From the NCBI GenBank assembly GCA_016125425.1, contig WGLT01000013.1, positions 1 through 64,000 of the forward strand: 64,000 nucleotides of DNA. Reading direction: 5' to 3'. The notes under the pieces are model-generated. The model saw only the letters and a program-made list of their open reading frames with translations. It was not told where the DNA came from and made no database searches. Positions 34,603-42,803 of this stretch are shown in pieces. The DNA is from Alphaproteobacteria bacterium (GTDB taxonomy: Bacteria; Pseudomonadota; Alphaproteobacteria; Caulobacterales; Parvularculaceae). Position numbers and translations under genes: made by a program. The stretch's first letter is position 1, and every line of letters starts with the position of its first letter.

Positions 34603-35853
34603 ATGACAGTCGCAGTCCCCGCTCAGCCGAACACGGTCGTCGTTACTTCCGATAACCGTGATCAGCTCCTGGCCGGCGCGCCGATGTTCTTCAGGCTCGC
34701 CTGCAATCTCACGTCGCGCATCAAATACGGGGCGCTGACCTATGTCCTTCCGGACGGGCGCGCGCTGAAGTTTCTCGGCGAAGCCGAACAATCCTCCGAA
34801 GGCGTCATAATCGTCAAGGACTACGCTTTTGCGCGCCGGTCGTTGCTCGGCGGAAGCAACGGATTTTTCGAAAGCTTCGCCGACGACGAATGGGAGACGC
34901 CCGATCTGACGGCCGTCCTTTATGTCTTCGCGCGCAACGCCGACTATGTGCGCGAGGCGTTTCGCGCAACGCCCTTCATCGCGTGGTTCGATCGTCTGCG
35001 GCACAATCTGAACGCCAACACCAAGCGCGGCGCGCGCCGAAATATCATCGCGCATTACGATCTCGGCAACGCCTTCTACGAAAAATGGCTCGACCCGACG
35101 ATGACCTATTCGTCGGCGCTCTATCCTTCCCCCGACGCCGATCTCGCGGACGCGCAGAGAAACAAATACGAAGCGCTCGCGAGGCGGATCGGCCTCCGAC
35201 CCGGCGAGGAAGTGCTGGAAATCGGCTCAGGCTGGGGCGGCTTCGCCGTGCACGCCGCGAAAAATTACGGCGCGAAAGTGACGGGGCTGACCATCTCTCC
35301 CGCGCAATTCGACTACGCGCGCAAGCGGATATTCAGTCAGGGTCTCGCCGAAAAGGTGGACATTCGTCTCCAGGATTATCGCGATGTCGCGGGCCGATTC
35401 GACAAGGTCGCCTCGATCGAGATGTTCGAGGCCGTGGGCGAGAAATACTGGCCCGCCTATTTCTCGAAAGTGCGCGAGGTTTTAAAGCCCGGCGGCGTCG
35501 CGGGGCTTCAGGTCATCACCATCGCCGACCGGTTCTTCCAGCATTACCGCGCCGGCACGGATTTCATCCAGAAACATGTCTTTCCGGGCGGCATGTTGCC
35601 GAGCCCGTCGGCCCTCAAGGACCAGATGGAGCGCGCCGGCCTCGTCTGGCGCCAGGCGAACGCTTTCGGTCAGGATTATGCGCAGACGCTCGCCGAATGG
35701 CGGACGCGTTTTCTCGGCGCATGGGACGATATCAAACCGCTCGGTTTCGACGCGCGCTTCAAGAAGCTCTGGCGCTTTTATCTCAGCTATTGCGAAGCGG
35801 GCTTCCGCGCGCAAACGACGGATGTCTATCAGGTCGTAGCCGCCCGCGGCTGA
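34603..35853 (+). CDS. cfa: Cyclopropane-fatty-acyl-phospholipid synthase family methyltransferase
   Basis: This 416-residue protein methylenates unsaturated acyl chains of membrane lipids using SAM. A short N-terminal lipid-binding region is followed by NIIAHYDLGNAFYEKWLDPT and MTYSSALYPSP. The SAM-binding motif is VLEIGSGWGGFAVHAAKNYG, followed by GLTISPAQFDYARKR and SIEMFEAVGEKYWPAYF. HVFPGGMLPS lies near the active site. All are hallmark CFA synthase motifs. It follows the photolyase gene in the same direction; both are commonly induced by stress, but no shared control element is seen. Confidence 0.92.
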   Translation: MTVAVPAQPNTVVVTSDNRDQLLAGAPMFFRLACNLTSRIKYGALTYVLPDGRALKFLGEAEQSSEGVIIVKDYAFARRSLLGGSNGFFESFADDEWETPDLTAVLYVFARNADYVREAFRATPFIAWFDRLRHNLNANTKRGARRNIIAHYDLGNAFYEKWLDPTMTYSSALYPSPDADLADAQRNKYEALARRIGLRPGEEVLEIGSGWGGFAVHAAKNYGAKVTGLTISPAQFDYARKRIFSQGLAEKVDIRLQDYRDVAGRFDKVASIEMFEAVGEKYWPAYFSKVREVLKPGGVAGLQVITIADRFFQHYRAGTDFIQKHVFPGGMLPSPSALKDQMERAGLVWRQANAFGQDYAQTLAEWRTRFLGAWDDIKPLGFDARFKKLWRFYLSYCEAGFRAQTTDVYQVVAARG

Positions 35854-36075
35854 CCCGGCCCGTCGAAGGCTTGCGTCATTCTGCGGCGCCTTGACCGAAC
35901 CTGCGATATTATCATCGGCGCGAAAGCGCCCCAATCCGCCGGCCGCGCCGCATCATGTAGCAAGCCTCATTTTGGCGTCAGAAATTCTCTGCTATCCGGC
36001 GGACCTTCGAATTGGCGCGCCGCGCCGCTTTCGGTTAGCGTCGCGGCCCTTGGAAACCCGAACCCGCCGGAGACA

Positions 36076-37080
36076 ATGATGCGATTTCACGAGTCTGCGC
36101 TGAATGCGATCGGCAAGACGCCGCTCATCAAGCTCAAGCGCGCATCGGAAGAGACCGGCTGCACGATCCTCGGCAAGGCCGAATTCTTAAATCCCGGCCA
36201 GTCGGTGAAGGACCGCGCGGCGCTTGGCATTATTCTCGATGCGGAAAAGCGCGGAACGCTGAAGCCCGGCGGCACGATCGTGGAGGGAACGGCGGGCAAC
36301 ACCGGCATCGGCCTCGCCCTTGTCGGCGCAATCCGCGGCTACAAGGTGAAGATCGTCTTCCCGCGCACCCAGAGCCAGGAGAAGAAGGACGCAATCCGCC
36401 TGCTCGGCGCCGAGCTGATCGAAGTGGACGCCGTTCCCTACGCCAATCCGAATAATTACGTTCATTATTCGCGCCGCCTCGCCGAGGAGTTGGCGAAGAC
36501 GGAGCCGAACGGCGCGCTGTGGGCGAATCAATTCGACAATGTCGCCAACCGCGAAACGCACCGCCTGACAACCGGCGTCGAAATTTGGGAGGAGACAGAC
36601 GGAAAGGTCGACGGCTTCACCTGCGCGGTCGGCTCCGGCGGCACGCTCGCCGGCGTCACAGCGGCGCTCAAGGAGCGCAACAAGGATGTGAAATGCGTTC
36701 TCACCGACCCGATGGGCGCAAAGCTTTACAGCTGGGTGAAAACGGGCGAGCTCGCCGCCGAAGGCTCCTCCATCACCGAAGGCATCGGGCAAGGCCGCGT
36801 CACCGCCAATCTTGAGGGGCTGACCTTCGACGACGCTTATCGCGTTCCCGACGCCGAAGCGCTCGAAATCCTGTTCAGGCTTGTCGAGGAGGAAGGGCTT
36901 TGCCTTGGCGGCTCGTCGGGCATCAACATCGCCGGCGCGATCCGCCTCGCCAAGGATATGGGCCCGGGGCATACGATCGTCACCGTGCTTTGCGATTACG
37001 GCAATCGCTACGCCTCCAAGCTCTATAATCCCGACTTCCTGCGCTCGAAGGATTTGCCGGTTCCGCCCTGGATGGCCTAA
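36076..37080 (+). CDS. cysK: Cysteine synthase A
   Basis: CysK makes cysteine from O-acetylserine and sulfide. The 334-residue protein has the PLP lysine Lys45 in NPGQSVKDRAAL (39-50), the substrate loop VEGTAGNTGIGLAL, the phosphate-binding AVGSGGTLAGV and LCLGGSSGINIAGAI. It is the first gene of a rightward cluster with DUF1059, sseA, GNAT, metC and a lipoprotein gene. The 222 bp between cfa and cysK hold no convincing gene. Extra C-terminal residues (KLYNPDFLRSKDLPVPPW) are typical of the longer CysK/CysM-like group. Confidence 0.94.
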   Translation: MMRFHESALNAIGKTPLIKLKRASEETGCTILGKAEFLNPGQSVKDRAALGIILDAEKRGTLKPGGTIVEGTAGNTGIGLALVGAIRGYKVKIVFPRTQSQEKKDAIRLLGAELIEVDAVPYANPNNYVHYSRRLAEELAKTEPNGALWANQFDNVANRETHRLTTGVEIWEETDGKVDGFTCAVGSGGTLAGVTAALKERNKDVKCVLTDPMGAKLYSWVKTGELAAEGSSITEGIGQGRVTANLEGLTFDDAYRVPDAEALEILFRLVEEEGLCLGGSSGINIAGAIRLAKDMGPGHTIVTVLCDYGNRYASKLYNPDFLRSKDLPVPPWMA

Positions 37081-37164
37081 CCTCGCCTCGTTGGCCATTT
37101 GCGTGCGGATCGAACCGGCAAGCGCCGCTCGCTCGTCGAGCAGACGCGCCTTCGGGAGGAGCAA

Positions 37165-37395
37165 ATGAAGAAAATGACGTGCAGGGCGCTCGGCGGACCA
37201 TGCGACGCCGAATTCACTGGAGATTCTTTTCAGGAGATCGGCGAGAAAAGCCATAACCATGTCATGGCGGAGATCAACAAAGGCGATGCGGCCCATCGCG
37301 CCGCCGCCGAGAAAATGCGCAACGCCGCGCCGGACGAACTCAAGGCCATGATGGAGACGTTCCAACGGCGCTATGACGACGCGCCTGAGGTTTAG
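37165..37395 (+). CDS. DUF1059 family small protein
   Basis: This 76-residue protein begins MKKMTCRALGGPCDAEFTGD and continues with FQEIGEKSHNHVMAEI. Conserved cysteines in TCRALGGPC and the following acidic residue match DUF1059, a small family of unknown function found in bacteria and archaea. ATG 37165 has a GGGAGGAG ribosome-binding site. Its position between cysK and sseA suggests, but does not prove, a link with sulfur metabolism. Confidence 0.82.
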   Translation: MKKMTCRALGGPCDAEFTGDSFQEIGEKSHNHVMAEINKGDAAHRAAAEKMRNAAPDELKAMMETFQRRYDDAPEV

Positions 37396-37525
37396 CTTCG
37401 GTCCGCGCCGCTTGAAGAATATGAACGCTCCGGCATGGATGAGGCGCATTCCAGTCTGACGCTGGCGGGCAGGCCGCCGCTCTCCCGGAGAGACGGGCTC
37501 CGCCTTTGCTTGGAAGGTTTTCATT

Positions 37526-38386
37526 GTGACTGACCTCCCCGCCCCTCTTGTCTCCACCGAATGGCTCGCAAGCCATCTCGGCGAAAAGGACCTCGCGATT
37601 ATCGACGGCTCATGGCGCATGCCGGGCTGCGGAATGGCGAGCGACGATTACAGGAAGCGCCATATTCCGGGCGCGGTCTTTTTCGACATTGACGCCATCG
37701 CCGACAAGTCGACAGACCTGCCGCATATGCTCCCGCCTCCCGAGGATTTCGCAGCTGCCGTCGGCGCGATGGGAATCGGCGACGGCGACCGCGTGGTCGT
37801 TTATGACGATCAGGGGTTGTTTTCGGCCGCGCGCGTCTGGTGGACCTTCAAGGCGATGGGGCATGAAAGCGTCGCTGTTCTCAATGGCGGCCTCAAGAAA
37901 TGGCTGGCCGAGAACCGTCCGGTGACGGACGAGGCGACGCACCCCGCGCCGAAAACGTTCCATGCAGAGCTGATCCCCTGGCGCGTCGCCGACGCCGCCG
38001 AATTGCGCGCCGGGCTGAAAGAGGGCGCCTGCGTCCTCGATGCGCGGCCGGAGGGACGCTTTCACGGCAAGGACGCCGAGCCCCGGCCCGGCCTTCGTTC
38101 GGGCCACATGCCGGGCGCGAACAACCTTCCCGCCGCCAGTCTCATCGCGCAGGACGGGACCCTGAAACCGCCGGAGGCGCTGAAGAAAATTTTCGCCGCC
38201 GTCGGCGTCCGGGACGGCGCCCGCGTCATAACGTCCTGCGGCTCCGGCGTCACAGCCGCCATCCTCTCCCTGGCGCTTGAGGCTATTGGACGAACGGCCC
38301 ACGGTCTTTATGACGGTTCATGGGCGGAATGGGGCGACGAAAGAAACGATCCGGCGCTATTCCCCGTGGAGGCGGGAGTTCGTTGA
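37526..38386 (+). CDS. sseA: 3-mercaptopyruvate sulfurtransferase
   Basis: This 286-residue tandem rhodanese protein starts with GTG. The first domain (about 7-130) is inactive-type and reads IIDGSWRMPGCG. The second (about 152-285) carries the active-site loop CGSGVTA at 238-244, whose sequence distinguishes mercaptopyruvate sulfurtransferases from thiosulfate sulfurtransferases. The product transfers sulfur from 3-mercaptopyruvate to thiols or cyanide. It sits between cysK and metC. The GTG of the acetyltransferase gene starts at the base after its stop. Confidence 0.93.
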   Translation: MTDLPAPLVSTEWLASHLGEKDLAIIDGSWRMPGCGMASDDYRKRHIPGAVFFDIDAIADKSTDLPHMLPPPEDFAAAVGAMGIGDGDRVVVYDDQGLFSAARVWWTFKAMGHESVAVLNGGLKKWLAENRPVTDEATHPAPKTFHAELIPWRVADAAELRAGLKEGACVLDARPEGRFHGKDAEPRPGLRSGHMPGANNLPAASLIAQDGTLKPPEALKKIFAAVGVRDGARVITSCGSGVTAAILSLALEAIGRTAHGLYDGSWAEWGDERNDPALFPVEAGVR

Positions 38387-38932
38387 GTGGGAAAAAAGAT
38401 CGACGTCACCATCACCTATCTCGAACAGAGAACCAAGCCGACCTTCCCGACGCCGCCGCGCCCGCCTTTCAAGGTCGCGATCATGCGCGCGGAGAATCCG
38501 CCGGTTCATTTCTACCGCTATATCTACCGGCTTGTGGGCGACCCCTATCACTGGGTGAGCCGGCGCCGGCTCACGGACGGCGAACTCGCCGCGATCCTCT
38601 CCGACCCGGCTGTTTATATCTACGTCCTCTATCTCGCCGGCGCGCCGGCCGGCTTTGCGGAAATTGACTTCAGAACGGGCAAGACCGCCGAGATCAAATT
38701 CTTCGGTCTTGCGCCCGAAGCGATCGGGCGCGGTCTCGGCCGCTATTTCCTCACCAACGCCATCGAAATGGCTTGGGATCTCGGGCCGAAGCGGGTCAGA
38801 CTGGAGACCTGCACGCTGGATCACCCCGCCGCCCTTCCGCTTTACCAGAAGCTCGGCTTCACGGTATTCGACCAGAGGAAGGGCCAGGTCGAACTCATTG
38901 AGGAAGACGCCCCGCGCGTCGCGAGCCGATGA
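38387..38932 (+). CDS. GNAT family N-acetyltransferase
   Basis: The product is 181 residues from a GTG directly abutting the sseA stop. The acetyl-CoA binding region is FFGLAPEAIGRGLGRYFLTN (about 101-120), with the R/Q-x-x-G-x-G/A signature GRGLGR. The pattern LETCTLDHPAALPLYQKLGF is typical of GNAT motif B. The N-terminal part (TYLEQRTKPTFPTPPRPPF, HWVSRRRLTD) is shared by a conserved alphaproteobacterial subgroup. Substrate is unknown. It overlaps metC by four bases (ATGA), so translational coupling is likely. Confidence 0.88.
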   Translation: MGKKIDVTITYLEQRTKPTFPTPPRPPFKVAIMRAENPPVHFYRYIYRLVGDPYHWVSRRRLTDGELAAILSDPAVYIYVLYLAGAPAGFAEIDFRTGKTAEIKFFGLAPEAIGRGLGRYFLTNAIEMAWDLGPKRVRLETCTLDHPAALPLYQKLGFTVFDQRKGQVELIEEDAPRVASR

Positions 38933-40089
38933 AAGAAGACACAAAGCTCGCCGCCGCCGGCCGGCCGCATCGCCGGCCTTCCCATCCGGTCAACACGCCC
39001 GTCGAACGCGCTTCGACCTATCTGTTTCCGACCTATGACGACCTCATCGAGGGCGGCAAGAACATCGTTTACGGACGATTGGGCGGGCCGACGCACCGCG
39101 CGCTCGAGGAAGGCGTGAACATTCTCGAAGGCGGCTTCGAGACGCGCCTCGCCTCTTCGGGGCTCATGGCGGTCAACGCCGCGCTTCTCGCTTTTGTCCG
39201 GGCGGGCGATCACGTGCTTGTCGTCGACACCGTCTATGATCCGGTCAGAAAGTTCTGCGACCGGTTCCTGAAGCGCTTCGGGGTCGAAACCACCTATTAC
39301 GATCCGATGATCGGCGCCGGGATCGAAGACCTTATGCGCGCCGAGACCAAAGTCATTCTCGCCGAATCGCCGGGCTCCCTCACCTTTGAGGTGCAGGATC
39401 TGCCGGCGATAGCGGACGCCGCGCGCAAAAAGGGCGCAAAGCTCGTCGTCGACAACACCTGGGGCGCCGGATATTTCCTGAAACCCATCGCGCTCGGCGC
39501 GCATGTCTCGGTTCAGTCCGGCACGAAATATCTGAGCGGCCACGCCGATTGTCTCATCGGCACGCTGACGAGCGCGGACGAGGCGACCTCCAAACAGATA
39601 TTCCTGGCGCTGTTGCAGCTCGGTTCGAATGTCTCAGCCGACGACGCCTATCTGACGCTGCGCGGTCTTCGCACATTGTCGGCGCGGCTGCGGCGTCACC
39701 AGGAGAACGGGCTTGCGCTCGCCAAATGGCTGCAAAAGCGCCCGGAAGTCGACCGCGTGCTGCATCCGGCCTTCAAGACGACGCCGGGGCATGCGATCTG
39801 GAAGCGCGACTTCACGGGCGCCTCCGGCCTTTTCGGCGCGGTCTTGAAGCCCGTCGCCCCGCCCGCGCTCAAGGCGTTCTTCAATGCGATGAAGCTTTTC
39901 GGCATGGGCTATTCCTGGGGCGGCTATGAGAGCCTTTGCATTCCGGTCCGCCCGGAGGCCTATCGCACGGCGAACCCATGGACCGAAAAGGGCCCGACCA
40001 TTCGCCTGCACGCCGGGCTCGAGGATATAGAAGACCTCATCGTCGATCTCGATCGCGCCTTCGCAGCGATGAACGCCGTAAAGGAATGA
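38929..40089 (+). CDS. metC: Cystathionine beta-lyase
   Basis: MetC is a PLP enzyme of the Cys/Met metabolism family that splits cystathionine to homocysteine, pyruvate and ammonia. It has 386 residues. PLP Lys200 lies in SVQSGTKYLSGHADCL, and other blocks are VYGRLGGPTHRALE, ASSGLMAVNAALLAF, VVDNTWGAGYFLKPIALG and YSWGGYESLCIP. The short spacing and WGGYES motif favour MetC over MetB/MetY. The gene is coupled to the upstream acetyltransferase and overlaps the downstream lipoprotein start. Confidence 0.93.
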   Translation: MKEDTKLAAAGRPHRRPSHPVNTPVERASTYLFPTYDDLIEGGKNIVYGRLGGPTHRALEEGVNILEGGFETRLASSGLMAVNAALLAFVRAGDHVLVVDTVYDPVRKFCDRFLKRFGVETTYYDPMIGAGIEDLMRAETKVILAESPGSLTFEVQDLPAIADAARKKGAKLVVDNTWGAGYFLKPIALGAHVSVQSGTKYLSGHADCLIGTLTSADEATSKQIFLALLQLGSNVSADDAYLTLRGLRTLSARLRRHQENGLALAKWLQKRPEVDRVLHPAFKTTPGHAIWKRDFTGASGLFGAVLKPVAPPALKAFFNAMKLFGMGYSWGGYESLCIPVRPEAYRTANPWTEKGPTIRLHAGLEDIEDLIVDLDRAFAAMNAVKE

Positions 40090-40436
40090 TGACCCGCAAA
40101 CTCTTCCATAGCGCCGCCATTTTCGCCGCCCTCGCGCTGGTCGGGGGATGCAAGACCTTGAGCCTCGCCGATATCGGGATCGGCGGCGCGGGCGCGCCGA
40201 TCACGCGGATCGTCACCGATCCGCCGGGCGCGACGGTGCGCGTCGAAGGCTATGGCGAATGCGCCTCGCCCTGCACGATCGGCCTTGACGGGCCGCGCCA
40301 GATCATCGTCGCCAAGGCCGGCTACAAGGCGCAGCGCTTCCAGTTGTCCCCCGGCAAGCCCGTCGTGCGCGTGAAGCTCGAACTCGTCGCGCCGACCAAG
40401 GGCGTTGAATCGGACGAACTGCCGCCGGTGAATTAG
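40086..40436 (+). CDS. PEGA-domain lipoprotein
   Basis: This 116-residue protein has a lipoprotein signal peptide ending LVGGC (lipobox cysteine about residue 23) and a PEGA-like domain. The domain includes ITRIVTDPPGATVRVEGYGE and CTIGLDGPRQIIVAKAGYKA. PEGA domains are small beta-sheet modules of surface proteins. The ATG overlaps the metC TGA (ATGATG), with a second ATG three bases later. It is the last gene of the sulfur cluster run, so it may simply be co-transcribed. The next 470 bp before tRNA-Arg hold no convincing gene. Confidence 0.75.
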   Translation: MMTRKLFHSAAIFAALALVGGCKTLSLADIGIGGAGAPITRIVTDPPGATVRVEGYGECASPCTIGLDGPRQIIVAKAGYKAQRFQLSPGKPVVRVKLELVAPTKGVESDELPPVN

Positions 40437-40906
40437 CCTCCGCGGGGCCTTCCTCCGTATACGGATTCGTGTTTTTGGGGAATCGCCGGAGCCCAGTAAC
40501 GGCGCGGGGTCTGGCCGTTTTCGGCGGAAAATTTCGGCGAACTTATCAACCCCCTTTCGGCGGGCCGTAAACTGGCCGGCATGGAAAGACGTTGCGCGCA
40601 TCCGCAGGCCGACTTTTCTCCCCGCGCCTTCCCGCGCGGGCGGAGAGCCGGCTGGCCGCCCGCCCGCATCCCCGCCTTTGAGGAACGGTTCGGGGCGAAG
40701 GGCGATGTCGCCCGGAACGTCCGGGGCGCGCGCTTCGACGCGCCCGCGGGACTTCGCGCGCTGCGTGTCGAACTGCGCAATAGTCGAAAGGACGAATTGC
40801 GCAATATCGGGCCGAACGCCGCAAAAAGGGCGGACCGATCAGAATCGGCTTTTCGGAAATTGCGCAATTCGCACGGTCCGGAACGAGCGCAATGGGAGAA
40901 AAAATC
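40437..40906. other. Intergenic region with repeated TTGCGCAA palindromes
   Basis: No convincing gene is seen in either strand of this stretch, which lies downstream of both the PEGA lipoprotein gene and tRNA-Arg. Long open frames through it have irregular composition and run across the tRNA. Visible features are TCCGTATACGGA (40454-40465), CTGCGCAAT (40773-40781), ATTGCGCAAT (40796-40805) and AATTGCGCAATT (40858-40869). A hairpin CCGAT/ATCGG followed by CTTTTC lies just before the last of these. An A-run (40899-40904) gives the tRNA transcript six Ts. Confidence 0.55.
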
Positions 40907-40983
40907 TGGCGACCCCGGCAGGACTCGAACCTGCAACCGTCGGCTTAGAAGGCCGGTGCTCTATCCGGTTGAGCTACGGGGCC
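40907..40983 (-). tRNA. tRNA-Arg (anticodon TCT)
   Basis: The 77-nt gene folds as a cloverleaf with 5' acceptor GGCCCCG and 3' acceptor CGGGGTC, followed by discriminator G and an encoded CCA. The D-arm contains AGCTCAACCGGATAGAGC. The anticodon loop CTTCTAA gives anticodon TCT, reading AGA/AGG. The T-loop is GGTTCGAGTCC. Six Ts follow on the transcribed strand. It lies next to the NDUFS4-like gene on the same strand. Confidence 0.97.
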
Positions 40984-40997
40984 GAGCGCGCCCGGCC

Positions 40998-41306
40998 TTA
41001 ATGCGTCCAGGGCTTTCTTCGTCTGTACGCGAAATTATCGGAATAGGCTTTGACCACGGGACGCGCCGGCGGCGCGTCGAAGACCTGATAGGGGATGCCG
41101 TGTTTTTCGGCGAAAGCGATCGCCGCCTCTTTCGTTTCGAAAGTAAGGCGGAGTTCGCTCGCATCCATGTCGGAGCCGCTGGTCCAGCCCATGACGGGAT
41201 CGATGCGGCGCGCGGCTTCGGCCTCGAAATCGAGGAGCCACACCCTGGTGTTGGCGACGCCGGACTGCATGGCCGTTTTCGCCGGTTTGTAGATTCGCGC
41301 AAGCAT
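40998..41306 (-). CDS. NDUFS4-like accessory subunit of respiratory complex I
   Basis: This 102-residue protein matches the ETC complex I subunit conserved region (NDUFS4/18-kDa AQDQ) family. It begins MLARIYKPAKTAMQSGVANT, followed by WLLDFEAEAARRIDPVMGWT and DMDASELRLTFETKEAAIAF. NDUFS4 is an accessory subunit at the peripheral arm of alphaproteobacterial and mitochondrial complex I. ATG 41306 begins the conserved region; earlier in-frame codons have no family match. The gene lies just upstream of tRNA-Arg on the same strand. Confidence 0.92.
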   Translation of the reverse strand: MLARIYKPAKTAMQSGVANTRVWLLDFEAEAARRIDPVMGWTSGSDMDASELRLTFETKEAAIAFAEKHGIPYQVFDAPPARPVVKAYSDNFAYRRRKPWTH

Positions 41307-41357
41307 GGGCTGGGAGTTATCGCACGCCGCCGCAGGTGGCAAGGCGGCCCGAAAGCC

Positions 41358-41984
41358 CTAGAGGGCGACCGCCCTGCGCGCATTCGCCCGGATCGCGTCC
41401 CAGTCTCTCGCGCCGATCAGCTCCCTTGGCGCAAGCCAGGAGCCGCCGACGCAAACGACATTCTTCAGGGCGAGATAGGCCGGCGCGGCGTCGGGGCCGA
41501 CGCCGCCGGTCGGACAGAAGGTGAGATCGGGCAGCGGCCCGCTCAAGGCTTTCAGATAGGCGGTCCCGCCCGCCGGCTCGGCGGGGAAGAACTTCATCAG
41601 CGTCACGCCCGCCGCGCGCGCGGCCATCGCCTCGCTCGCGGTCGCCACGCCCGGCAAAAAGGGAACGCCGAGGCCGATGAGAGACTGGAGAAGCGCCGGC
41701 GGCGCGCCGGGCGTTACGAGAAAATCGGCGCCCGCGTCGATCGCGCGCCGCGCGCCCGCCTCATCGAGGACGGTGCCCATGCCGACGACGAGCTCGGGCT
41801 CGGCCTTTTTGGCGGCCGCAAGCGCTTCGCAGGCGCTCGCCGTGCGCAAGGTCAGTTCGACCGCCTTGAGGCCGCCTTCGGCGAGCGCATGAGCAAGCGG
41901 GGCGGCGTTCGCCGCCTCCTCGATCTCGATGACGGGGAGAACGCGGGTCGCGCGGAGCGCTGCGATGAGGGCGGTGTGATTCAT
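41358..41984 (-). CDS. eda: 2-dehydro-3-deoxyphosphogluconate (KDPG)/KHG aldolase
   Basis: This 208-residue class I aldolase cleaves KDPG to pyruvate and glyceraldehyde-3-phosphate in the Entner-Doudoroff pathway. The catalytic Glu43 is in AVELTLRT and Schiff-base Lys131 in VTLMKFFPAEPAGG. Other family features are GMGTVLDEAGARRAIDAGAD, PGVATASEAMAA and CPTGGV. Length is standard. It is on the minus strand between rcdA and the NDUFS4-like gene, without other Entner-Doudoroff genes nearby. Confidence 0.93.
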   Translation of the reverse strand: MNHTALIAALRATRVLPVIEIEEAANAAPLAHALAEGGLKAVELTLRTASACEALAAAKKAEPELVVGMGTVLDEAGARRAIDAGADFLVTPGAPPALLQSLIGLGVPFLPGVATASEAMAARAAGVTLMKFFPAEPAGGTAYLKALSGPLPDLTFCPTGGVGPDAAPAYLALKNVVCVGGSWLAPRELIGARDWDAIRANARRAVAL

Positions 41985-42038
41985 GGCGTGTCCGACGCGC
42001 GTTATACACTGCGTCGGCGCAAACGCTATCTCGAAGGC

Positions 42039-42533
42039 CTAGGCGCCGCGGCCGAAAGCGTCGAGAAGCGCGCGCTGCTGGGCGGCGGCGTCGCGCTCGG
42101 CCGGCTGGGAGCGCGCGTCGCCGAAAAGCTCGGCGTCAAGCCGCGCGATGCGCGCGTAAAGCTGGCCGCTCTGCTCCGCGAGCGCAATGAGCGCGTTGGG
42201 AAGGTCTTCGGCATGCATGTCGCGGCAGGCCGGCTCGCGCGCCTTGAGGCGGAACTTCTCGTCCTTTGCTTCGTCGAAGCTCATTTCGCCTTCGCGCACC
42301 GCGCGCATGACGAGAAGCCAGGATGCGATCTGCATCAGTTGCGTCGTCAGGCGCATCGAGGAGCCCGCATAAGCGAGCGCGCCCGAACGCGACAGGGCGC
42401 GCGAAGCCTCCCGGCCCGCGCCGTCGAGATAGTTCGCGGTCTCCTCGACCAGCGCCATGCCCTCCCGAAATGTTCTGGCGAACAATTCGGACTGCACAAA
42501 AGTCGCCGCGTTCGTTCCCTCGCACGCCGCCAT
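42039..42533 (-). CDS. rcdA: RcdA/DUF1465 protease adaptor
   Basis: This 164-residue protein matches DUF1465, the family of Caulobacter RcdA. RcdA works with CpdR and PopA to deliver the cell-cycle regulator CtrA to ClpXP. Conserved segments are LFARTFREGMALVEETANYL, SRSGALAYAGSSMRLTTQLM, IASWLLVMRAVREGEMSFDE and a C-terminal helix LYARIARLDAELFG. The start at ATG 42533 is preceded by GCGAGG; an in-frame GTG lies six codons earlier. Its presence supports an alphaproteobacterial host with CtrA-type cell-cycle control, though ctrA itself is not in the window. Confidence 0.88.
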   Translation of the reverse strand: MAACEGTNAATFVQSELFARTFREGMALVEETANYLDGAGREASRALSRSGALAYAGSSMRLTTQLMQIASWLLVMRAVREGEMSFDEAKDEKFRLKAREPACRDMHAEDLPNALIALAEQSGQLYARIARLDAELFGDARSQPAERDAAAQQRALLDAFGRGA

Positions 42534-42803
42534 GATCGCCTCGCCCCGCACAGCGCCCCTTCTTTCAGCATGCCGGTCCGAGCCGGCGAAGACAACAAGA
42601 ATTCAGTTAACGCCCCGGATGGTCCCCGAGGTCAGGCGGCTTTGCAGCAATCGATGTGCCAGCAACCGGAAGGGGAAAGCGTTCCGCGATGCGCCACGGC
42701 CCTTCGCGCGTTCGGGCGCCGCGCATTCATATGTGCGGCCCCGCGCTCCGGCGATCCCTCCCCCCGGAAAGCGCCGGTTCGGCGACGAATTAAGGCGAAG
42801 GGG

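Noticed and set aside
35891-36079. A 62-codon frame between cfa and cysK.
   Set aside because: It lacks a ribosome-binding site, shows no codon periodicity and overlaps the cysK start.
40907-40983. tRNA-Arg as an integration site for a mobile element.
   Set aside because: No integrase gene and no duplicated tRNA 3' end is visible on either side.
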